This document shows positions 5,857 to 11,327 of a stretch of 11,327 nucleotides of DNA, one piece after another; the first letter of the stretch is position 1, and each line of letters begins with the position of its first letter. The translations under genes and the position numbers were made by a program. Source of the stretch: Clostridia bacterium (GTDB taxonomy: Bacteria > Bacillota > Clostridia > Oscillospirales > Butyricicoccaceae); assembly GCA_900763355.1 (NCBI GenBank), contig CAAFJY010000183.1, forward strand, positions 1 to 11,327, given 5' to 3'. A model generated the notes under the pieces. It saw nothing but the letters and a program-made list of their open reading frames with translations. It was not told where the DNA came from and made no database searches.

Positions 5857-6654
5857 ATGCTGACTCCGCAGGAGATTCAGGATCAAAAGTTTGAAAAAGC
5901 CATGTTTGGCGGCTATGACATGGCGCAGATCGACCAGTTTTTGGACACGGTCCTCAACGACTATTCGTCGCTGTACAAGGAAAACACCGCGCTGAAGGCC
6001 AAAATGCGGGTGCTGGTGGACAAGATCGAGGAATACCGGGCGGTGGACGAGGAGCTCCGCAAGACCCTGTACAATGCCCAGATCTCGGCCAAGGACACCG
6101 TCAGCCGCGCCCAGACCGAGGCCGAGCGCATCCTCCGGGACGCCCGTTCTACGGCCAGCCAGCACATCGGCGATCTCCAGGGCCAGGTGGAGCAGGAGCA
6201 GCAGAAGCTGGAAAATGCCAAGCGGCAGAACGCCGCCTATGCCGAAAAGATCCGCAAGGCCATGGAGCAGAGCGTCCGCCTGATGGAACAGGTGATGGAT
6301 CTGTCGGCCCCGGCGGAAAAGCCCGCTCCGTCCCCCGCTGCCTCCCCGGCGGCTCCCGCGGCCCCCGTTTATACCGCTCCCGCGGCCCCCGTGCAGGAGG
6401 CTCCGGCCGCTCCCGCGATGCCTGCGGTGCCCGCTCCGGCGGAGACCCCGGCCGTTCCGGTGCGGGAGGAGCATTCCGCCGCCCCGGCGGAGAGCCTGGA
6501 CCTCACCCCGCCGGAGGACCCCGCCTATCGCGCCGACCCCCAGAGCGACACGGCCCGGATCTATGGGGACAGCCCCTTTACCCCCAAGCCCCGGTTCAAC
6601 TTTGACGATATGCGCTTCGGCAAAAGCTACGAAGACAAGGAAGACAATCAATAA
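5857..6654 (+). CDS. divIVA: DivIVA-family cell division/polarity protein
   Basis: DivIVA binds negatively curved membrane at septa and poles and recruits division, cell-wall or sporulation factors. The 265-residue product opens with the family's lipid-binding N-terminal domain (LTPQEIQDQKFEKAMFGGYD, then IDQFLDTVLNDY). A long coiled coil follows at roughly 35-145. Residues ~151-215 are a low-complexity Pro/Ala-rich linker, and the tail contains an aromatic/basic segment, FTPKPRFNFDDMRFGKSYED. B. subtilis DivIVA is about 100 residues shorter and has FRGYD where this protein has FGGYD, so the membrane-inserting Arg is missing while the Phe is kept. AAAGGGG at 5841-5847, 9 nt before the ATG, supports the start. 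It lies between yggT and ileS as in other Firmicutes, without ylmH upstream. Confidence 0.93.
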   Translation: MLTPQEIQDQKFEKAMFGGYDMAQIDQFLDTVLNDYSSLYKENTALKAKMRVLVDKIEEYRAVDEELRKTLYNAQISAKDTVSRAQTEAERILRDARSTASQHIGDLQGQVEQEQQKLENAKRQNAAYAEKIRKAMEQSVRLMEQVMDLSAPAEKPAPSPAASPAAPAAPVYTAPAAPVQEAPAAPAMPAVPAPAETPAVPVREEHSAAPAESLDLTPPEDPAYRADPQSDTARIYGDSPFTPKPRFNFDDMRFGKSYEDKEDNQ

Positions 6655-6670
6655 CAGGAGATAAAGTAGG

Positions 6671-9478
6671 ATGGCACAGGAATACAAAGCGACACTGAAC
6701 ATGACCAAAAGCGGCTTCCCCATGCGGGCGGGTCTGCCCACCCGGGAGCCGGAGATGCTGGAGCATTGGAACAAGATCGACGTGTACCGGCTCCTCATGG
6801 AAAAGAACAAGGGCAAGCCCCGGTTCAATCTCCATGACGGCCCGCCCTTCTCCAACGGGGCGCTGCACATGGGCCACGCCCTGAACAAATCCATCAAGGA
6901 TTTCATCACCCGTTCGGCGGCCATGAAGGGGTATTACACCCCCTATATCCCCGGGTGGGACAACCACGGTATGCCCATCGAGAGCGCCATCATCAAGCAG
7001 AACAAACTCAACCACAAGACCATGAGCACCGCCGACTTCCGCTCGGCCTGCCACGAGTTTGCCCAGCATTATATCGACGTGCAGATGGAGGGCTTCCGCC
7101 GTCTGGGCGTCATCGGCGACTGGGAGCATCCCTACAAGACCATGGATCCCGGGTTCGAGGCCGAAGAGGTCAAGATCTTCGGCGCCATGTTCCGCAAGGG
7201 CTACATCTACAAGGGGCTCAAGCCCGTCTATTGGTGCGCCAAGGACGAGACCGCCCTGGCAGAGGCCGAGATCGAGTATCAGGATGACCCCTGTACCACC
7301 GTTTATGTCAAGTTCCCCATGGCCCAGGACGACGGCAAGCTCAGCCATCTGGACAAGAGCAAGCTCTACTTCGTCATCTGGACCACCACCATCTGGACCC
7401 TGCCGGGCAACCTGGCCATCGCCCTCAACCCGGCGGAGAGCTATGTCATCGTCAAGGCTCCCAACGGGGAAATGTATATCATGGCCGAGGCTCTGTGCGA
7501 AAAGGTCATGAAGATCGGCGGCTTTGACAGCTACGAGATTGTGGAGCGCCACGAGGGCGCTTTCTTCGAGAATATGCTGGCCAAGCATCCCTTCCTGGAC
7601 AAGACCTCCCGCCTGGTGCTGGCCGACTATGTCACCATGGACAGCGGCACCGGCTGCGTCCACACAGCTCCCGGCTTTGGCGCCGACGACTATCAGACCT
7701 GCCGCCGGTATGGGATGGAAATGGTCGTCCCCGTGGACGATCAGGGCCGCCACACCGACTATGCCGGGAAATACGCCGGGATGAAGACCGACGAGAGCAA
7801 CCCGGTGATCCTGGAGGATATGCGGAAGGATGGCTCTCTCTTCGCCAGCGAGGAGATCGTCCACAGCTACCCCCACTGCTGGCGCTGCAAGAGCCCCATC
7901 ATCTTCCGGGCCACCCCCCAGTGGTTCTGCTCGGTGGAGGCCTTTAAGGACGAGGCCGTCAAGGCCTGCGACGATGTGCGCTGGGTCCCCGAATGGGGCA
8001 AGGACCGCATGATCTCCATGATCCGGGAGCGGGCCGACTGGTGCATCTCCCGTCAGCGGAAGTGGGGCCTGCCCATCCCCGTGTTCTACTGCGCCGACTG
8101 CGGCAAGCCCATCTGCACCGAGGAGACCATCGAGAAGATCTCCCAGCTCTTCGGCCAGTATGGCTCCAACATCTGGTTTGAAAAGGAAGCGGCCGATCTT
8201 CTGCCGGAGGGCTTTGTCTGCCCCCACTGCGGCAGCAAGAGCGGCTTTACCAAGGAGACCGACACCCTGGACGGCTGGTTCGACTCCGGCTCCACCCATT
8301 TCGCCGCCATGAAAAAGGACCAGGGCTTCTGGCCCGCCACCGTGTATATGGAAGGGCTGGACCAGTATCGCGGCTGGTTCCAGAGCTCGCTGCTCACTGC
8401 TGTGGGCGCGCTTGGGCAGGGCGCCCCATTCCAGCAGTGTATCACCCATGGGTGGACGGTGGACGGTCAGGGCCGCGCCATGCACAAGAGCTTGGGCAAC
8501 GGCGTAGATCCTGCGGAAATCTTCCAGAAATACGGCGCAGACATGATCCGGCTCTGGGCGGGCAGCGCCGACTATCATGTGGACGTCCGGTGCTCCGACG
8601 CCATCTTCAAGCAGCTGAGCCAGACCTATCTCAAGTTCCGCAACACGGCAAAATATATGCTGGACAACCTGGTGGGCTTCGATCCCGACCATCTGGTGAT
8701 CCCGGCGGAGCTGCTGCCCCTGGACAAGTGGGCCATCACCAAGCTCAACGCCCTCACCCGGACGGTGCTGGAGGCCTATGACAACTATGAATTCCACGTG
8801 GTCTCCCACGAGATCAACGATTTCTGCGTGGTGGAGCTGTCCAGCCTCTATCTGGATGTGGTGAAGGACCGTCTGTACTGCGAGGGCAAGGACAGCCTGG
8901 CCCGGCGGTCGGCCCAGACGGCCATCTATCTCATCCTGGACACCATGACCCGGCTGTTTGCCCCCATCCTGGCCTTTACCTGCGACGAGATCTGGCTGGC
9001 CATGCCCCACAAGCAGGGGGATGACGAGCGCAACGTGGTGCTCAACACCTATAACCCCGAGTTCACCGAATATGCCCTGGGCGAGGACGAGATGGCCCAG
9101 TGGGACACCCTCATGAAGCTCCGGGACGGCGTCAACGCGGCGCTGGAGACCGCCCGCGCCGCCAAGCGCATCGGCAAGAGCCTGGAGGCCCATGTGGTCC
9201 TGGCCGCCGACGACAGCGGCAAGGAAGCCTTGGCCGCGCTGGAAAGCGCCTTTGCGGGACAGTGGGCCGACATCTTCATCGTCTCCGACGTGGAGACCAC
9301 CGGCGACGAAAAGATCTTTTCCCAGTCGGCGGAGACCCCCATCCCCGGCGTGCGCGTCCAGGTGAGCGAGGCCCGGGGCGTCAAGTGCCCCCGGTGCTGG
9401 AAGCATTCCGTCACCGACCACGCCGACGGGCTGTGCGCCCGGTGCGCCGCGGTGGTCCGGGAGCAGCTGGGAGAATAA
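6671..9478 (+). CDS. ileS: Isoleucine--tRNA ligase (IleRS)
   Basis: IleRS charges tRNA-Ile and edits mischarged valine. The 935-residue product has the class I HIGH motif as HMGH 66-69 (in DGPPFSNGALHMGHAL). The Trp-rich connective/editing region includes FVIWTTTIWTLPGN, and the catalytic core has DGWFDSGSTH. The KMSKS loop is AMHKS at 603-607 (GRAMHKSLGN). Two cysteine quartets are visible: C474/C477 with C517/C520 in the core insertion, and C906/C909 with C922/C925 in the C-terminal zinc domain. Length and the C-terminal zinc domain fit the bacterial type-1 enzyme, which is usually mupirocin-sensitive; that sensitivity is inferred. AGGAG at 6656-6660, 10 nt before the ATG, supports the start. 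The gene begins 16 nt after divIVA, so there is no room for a T-box leader, and it ends the operon at a terminator. Confidence 0.98.
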   Translation: MAQEYKATLNMTKSGFPMRAGLPTREPEMLEHWNKIDVYRLLMEKNKGKPRFNLHDGPPFSNGALHMGHALNKSIKDFITRSAAMKGYYTPYIPGWDNHGMPIESAIIKQNKLNHKTMSTADFRSACHEFAQHYIDVQMEGFRRLGVIGDWEHPYKTMDPGFEAEEVKIFGAMFRKGYIYKGLKPVYWCAKDETALAEAEIEYQDDPCTTVYVKFPMAQDDGKLSHLDKSKLYFVIWTTTIWTLPGNLAIALNPAESYVIVKAPNGEMYIMAEALCEKVMKIGGFDSYEIVERHEGAFFENMLAKHPFLDKTSRLVLADYVTMDSGTGCVHTAPGFGADDYQTCRRYGMEMVVPVDDQGRHTDYAGKYAGMKTDESNPVILEDMRKDGSLFASEEIVHSYPHCWRCKSPIIFRATPQWFCSVEAFKDEAVKACDDVRWVPEWGKDRMISMIRERADWCISRQRKWGLPIPVFYCADCGKPICTEETIEKISQLFGQYGSNIWFEKEAADLLPEGFVCPHCGSKSGFTKETDTLDGWFDSGSTHFAAMKKDQGFWPATVYMEGLDQYRGWFQSSLLTAVGALGQGAPFQQCITHGWTVDGQGRAMHKSLGNGVDPAEIFQKYGADMIRLWAGSADYHVDVRCSDAIFKQLSQTYLKFRNTAKYMLDNLVGFDPDHLVIPAELLPLDKWAITKLNALTRTVLEAYDNYEFHVVSHEINDFCVVELSSLYLDVVKDRLYCEGKDSLARRSAQTAIYLILDTMTRLFAPILAFTCDEIWLAMPHKQGDDERNVVLNTYNPEFTEYALGEDEMAQWDTLMKLRDGVNAALETARAAKRIGKSLEAHVVLAADDSGKEALAALESAFAGQWADIFIVSDVETTGDEKIFSQSAETPIPGVRVQVSEARGVKCPRCWKHSVTDHADGLCARCAAVVREQLGE

Positions 9479-9484
9479 AAACTG

Positions 9485-9517
9485 CATTTTCCCCGGGCTC
9501 AAATCTGCGGGAAAATG
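9485..9517 (+). other. Hairpin just after ileS, upstream of the terminator
   Basis: CATTTTCCC (9485-9493) pairs with GGGAAAATG (9509-9517), a perfect 9-bp stem with a 15-nt loop. It begins 7 nt after the ileS stop and ends 3 nt before the terminator stem. No T-run follows it. It may stabilise the ileS mRNA 3' end or affect formation of the next hairpin; its function is unknown. Confidence 0.5.
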
Positions 9518-9520
9518 ACG

Positions 9521-9551
9521 AGCAGCGCCCCGGGAGGGGCGCTGCTGTTTT
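9521..9551 (+). terminator. Intrinsic terminator of the sepF-ileS operon
   Basis: AGCAGCGCCCC (9521-9531) pairs perfectly with GGGGCGCTGCT (9536-9546), an 11-bp GC-rich stem with a GGGA loop, followed by G and TTTT. The stem is strong but the T-run is short, so termination may be incomplete. The ribosome binding site of the patatin gene starts only 4 nt after the T-run. Confidence 0.85.
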
Positions 9552-9572
9552 ATCAAAGGAGCGGATCAAACA

Positions 9573-10463
9573 ATGAAAACTGGCTTGATCATGGAAGGCG
9601 GAGCCATGCGGGGACTGTTTACCGCGGGCGTCATCGACGTGATGATGGAAAACGGCATCCGCTACGACGGGGCCATCGGCGTGTCCGCCGGAGCGGCCTT
9701 TGGCTGCAACTATAAATCCGGGCAGATCGGACGTGTGCTGCGGTACAATCTCCGCTTTGGCCGGGACCGGCGCTATGCCGGGCTGGGACCCATGGCCCGG
9801 GAGGGGAACGTGTTCAGCACGGATTTTTGCTATGGCGAGGTGCCGCTGGAGCTGGATCCCTTTGATTTCGAAGCCTTTTCCCGAAATCCCATGGAGTTTT
9901 ATGTGGTGTGCACCGACGTGATGACGGGGAAGGCGGTCTATCACCGGTATGAGGGGTGGGAGGATCACGGATTTGACTGGATCCGGGCATCGGCTTCCAT
10001 GCCTCTGGTGTCCCGGATGGTGGAGATCGAGGGGAAAAAGCTCCTGGACGGGGGCATCGCCGATTCCATCCCTGTGGAATATTTCCGCAGCATCGGATAT
10101 GAAAAAAACGTGGCCATCCTCACCCAGGCGGCGGGGTACCGCAAGGAGCCCAGCCGGGCCATGGCCCTCATCCGGCAGAAATATTGGCGGTATCCCCGGC
10201 TGGTGGAGGCCATGGAGCACCGTCACGAGATGTATAACCGGGAGCTGGACCAGGTCGCTCGGGAAGAAGCGGCAGGGGAGCTCTTTGTCCTCCGGCCCCA
10301 GGGGCCGCTGAACGTCAGCCGGCTGGAAAAGGACCCCGTCAAGCTGCGGGGGGCCTATAACGCCGGGCGGCGGGTCATGGAGGAAAAGCTGGAGGACCTG
10401 CGGGCCTTTTTGGGACAAACCGCGGCGGAAACGCCGGAAAATCCGGGAAAAGGGGAGGAATGA
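9573..10463 (+). CDS. Patatin-like phospholipase/acyl hydrolase
   Basis: Patatin-family enzymes cleave acyl esters of lipids with a Ser-Asp dyad. The 296-residue product has each catalytic element in order. The oxyanion-hole glycine loop GGAMRG is at 9-14, the nucleophile elbow GVSAG at 36-40 has Ser38, and DGG at 159-161 has Asp159. The remainder fits bacterial single-domain patatins. Residues ~195-285 (YPRLVEAMEHRHEMYN, then a FVLRP segment and a conserved Glu/Lys/Tyr helix) resemble the C-terminal extension of the YjjU-like group. There is no signal peptide or membrane segment, so it is probably cytoplasmic; the lipid substrate is unknown. AAAGGAG at 9555-9561, 11 nt before the ATG, supports the start. 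No promoter is visible in the 94 nt after ileS, most of which is hairpin. The stop abuts the next gene. Confidence 0.92.
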   Translation: MKTGLIMEGGAMRGLFTAGVIDVMMENGIRYDGAIGVSAGAAFGCNYKSGQIGRVLRYNLRFGRDRRYAGLGPMAREGNVFSTDFCYGEVPLELDPFDFEAFSRNPMEFYVVCTDVMTGKAVYHRYEGWEDHGFDWIRASASMPLVSRMVEIEGKKLLDGGIADSIPVEYFRSIGYEKNVAILTQAAGYRKEPSRAMALIRQKYWRYPRLVEAMEHRHEMYNRELDQVAREEAAGELFVLRPQGPLNVSRLEKDPVKLRGAYNAGRRVMEEKLEDLRAFLGQTAAETPENPGKGEE

Positions 10464-10465
10464 CC

Positions 10466-10945
10466 ATGTTTCGAAGCATCCGGACCAAGCAGAACGAACT
10501 GCCCGAAGCGGGGGCAAAAGCCCTCTTGCGCAGCGCCCGGCGGGGTGTTTTGGCGGTGCTGGGGGATGGCGGCTATCCCTATGCCGTGCCCGTCAACTAC
10601 CGCTATGACGAGGACGCGGGGCGCATCTATTTCCACGGCGCCCGGGCGGGGCACAAGGCCGAGGCTATCCGGGCCTGCGGCAAGGTGTGCTTCACGGTCT
10701 ATGGGAACGAGCGCATCCCGGAGGACGAGCCCTGGGCTCCTTTTGTCCAGAGCGTGGTGTCCTTTGGCCAATGCCGCCCGGTGGAGGATGGGGCGGAAAA
10801 TCTCCGGCAGCTCAAGGCCTTTGCCATGAAATATTACCCCAGCGAGGGGCTGGCCGACCGGGAGATTGCCTCCTCCGGCGCGGCAGCGCAGATGTATGTC
10901 ATCGAGATTCGCCACCTCAGCGGGAAAGAGGTCCAGGAGAAATAA
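10466..10945 (+). CDS. Pyridoxamine 5'-phosphate oxidase-family (NimA-like) flavoprotein
   Basis: The 159-residue protein has the FMN-binding split-barrel pattern of the PNPOx-like/NimA group: LRSARRGVLAVLGDGGYPYA then VPVNYRYD, IYFHGARAGHKAEAI with the typical His-Gly and Gly-His-Lys, and VCFTVYGNE. Members bind FMN, F420 or haem, and some reduce nitroimidazoles. The exact reaction cannot be read here, and true pyridoxine biosynthesis is unlikely because the protein is short. An ATG at 10460 would overlap the patatin stop, but its ribosome binding site (GGAGG, 10454-10458) would be only 1 nt away. The ATG at 10466 has 7 nt spacing and gives the family-like N-terminus MFRSIRTKQ, so I prefer 10466. 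It is co-transcribed with the patatin gene and followed by a strong terminator. Confidence 0.88.
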   Translation: MFRSIRTKQNELPEAGAKALLRSARRGVLAVLGDGGYPYAVPVNYRYDEDAGRIYFHGARAGHKAEAIRACGKVCFTVYGNERIPEDEPWAPFVQSVVSFGQCRPVEDGAENLRQLKAFAMKYYPSEGLADREIASSGAAAQMYVIEIRHLSGKEVQEK

Positions 10946-10951
10946 AGCATC

Positions 10952-10982
10952 AAAAAAGGCTGCACAGCGTGCAGCCTTTTTT
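10952..10982. terminator. Bidirectional intrinsic terminator between convergent genes
   Basis: AAAAAA+GGCTGCAC (10952-10965) pairs with GTGCAGCC+TTTTTT (10969-10982) around an AGC loop, a 14-bp stem whose 8 inner pairs are GC-rich. It has a T-run on both strands, so it can end the PNPOx-family gene (stop at 10945) from the left and the minus-strand HIRAN-like gene (stop at 11003) from the right. Confidence 0.95.
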
Positions 10983-11002
10983 CTGTATTTTTGCGGGAGA
11001 AC

Positions 11003-11327
11003 TCAATTTTCCCCGTCCTGGAACACGTCGTCCAGGGATTCAGCACGGACAAAGGGCTGGAAGAGGGCGGGATCCTGGATGTCCTGGCAGATGATCTGAC
11101 AGATGATCTTGGTCTGGGTGGTGAAGCAGACCTCCGCCAAAAAGCGGTCGCCCACATGGTCATAGAGCCGGGCGGCGGACATGGTGCCGTTGGCCTTGGT
11201 GCTGGCGCTGTTGGCCACATAGCCCACCGTGTCGCCGCCGGGGGCGAGCACGCGGATGGCCTCGGAATCATAGGCATTCTGGGGATCCTTGCAGCAGAGG
11301 AGCTGCGCACAGATGGAGAAGGGGTTA
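11003..11327 (-). CDS. HIRAN-domain-like protein (5' end outside the window)
   Basis: A minus-strand frame enters from the right edge and ends at TGA (11005-11003), giving 107 visible residues. The readable part has QNAYDSEAIRVLAP, VGYVANSASTKANGTMSAA and RLYDHVGDRFLAEVCF. These match the HIRAN pattern, in which a DxEAI.V strand is followed by VGYVAN and a Gly/Ser-rich turn. HIRAN domains bind 3' DNA ends in SNF2-type helicases, and small stand-alone versions occur in bacteria with unknown partners. The end (SLDDVFQDGEN) is a short acidic tail. A GTG at 11251-11249 is possible, but the HIRAN-like match continues upstream to at least NPFSICAQLLCC, so that start is unlikely. It is convergent with the PNPOx-family gene and shares its terminator. 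Confidence 0.72.
   Translation of the reverse strand, partial: NPFSICAQLLCCKDPQNAYDSEAIRVLAPGGDTVGYVANSASTKANGTMSAARLYDHVGDRFLAEVCFTTQTKIICQIICQDIQDPALFQPFVRAESLDDVFQDGEN

Noticed and set aside
6307..6500. Pro/Ala-coding tract in divIVA as a possible DNA tandem repeat
   Set aside because: There is no fixed repeat unit; it is an irregular low-complexity linker explained by amino-acid composition.
6596..9556. Very long minus-strand open frame (986 codons) opposite ileS
   Set aside because: It is the same GC-driven antisense artefact. It covers ileS and runs through the terminator, and its low-complexity His/Gly/Val/Leu composition matches no family I recognise.
11003..11251. Short minus-strand gene starting at GTG 11251
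   Set aside because: The same frame stays open to the window edge, and the HIRAN-like match continues upstream of this GTG, so it is an internal codon of a longer partial gene.
10834..11310. Minus-strand open frame in another frame over the window end
   Set aside because: It runs through the bidirectional terminator into the PNPOx-family gene, while the neighbouring frame carries the recognisable protein pattern.
1..11327. Search for CRISPR arrays, insertion-sequence ends, tRNA or rRNA genes
   Set aside because: I saw no spaced direct repeats, transposase, terminal inverted repeats, cloverleaf or rRNA motif by eye. A covariance-model search would be decisive for small RNAs.

Overview
This window looks like chromosomal core sequence from a GC-rich member of the Clostridia, most likely an Oscillospiraceae/Ruminococcaceae-type gut Firmicute. 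Codons mostly end in G or C. The gene orders mutS-mutL-miaA-hfq and sepF-yggT-divIVA-ileS are typical of Firmicutes, and ribosome binding sites are strong AGGAGG-type. The taxonomic call is inferred from gene content and composition, not from a marker search.

Region 1 (1-4858, plus strand) holds the 3' end of mutS, complete mutL, miaA and hfq, then a membrane-anchored HlyD-like adaptor protein. The genes are closely spaced and probably co-transcribed: mismatch repair (MutS/MutL), tRNA A37 prenylation (MiaA) and the RNA chaperone Hfq. A perfect TATAAT in the last codons of miaA may give hfq its own promoter.

Region 2 (4859-9551, plus strand) starts with a near-consensus sigma-A promoter (TTGACA, 17 nt, CATAAT) about 100 nt before sepF. 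It continues through sepF, yggT/ylmG, divIVA and ileS and ends at a strong intrinsic terminator. This is the division cluster of Gram-positive bacteria, but ylmH, normally between ylmG and divIVA, is missing, as are ylmD and ylmE upstream. IleRS has a full set of zinc cysteines but an AMHKS version of the KMSKS loop, and ileS has no T-box leader directly in front.

Region 3 (9573-10945, plus strand) is a two-gene unit: a patatin-like lipid hydrolase and a small flavin-binding split-barrel protein of the pyridoxamine-phosphate-oxidase/NimA type. It ends at a near-perfect bidirectional terminator shared with a convergent minus-strand gene (11003 to beyond the window end) that looks like a small HIRAN-domain protein.

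I see no mobile element, CRISPR array, rRNA, tRNA or defence island, and no wholly new system. The most unusual points are the Gram-negative-like RRER rim in Hfq, the altered IleRS signature loop, the gene losses in the division cluster, the orphan HlyD-like protein, and a terminator placed directly against the patatin ribosome binding site. No gap without a gene exceeds about 190 nt.
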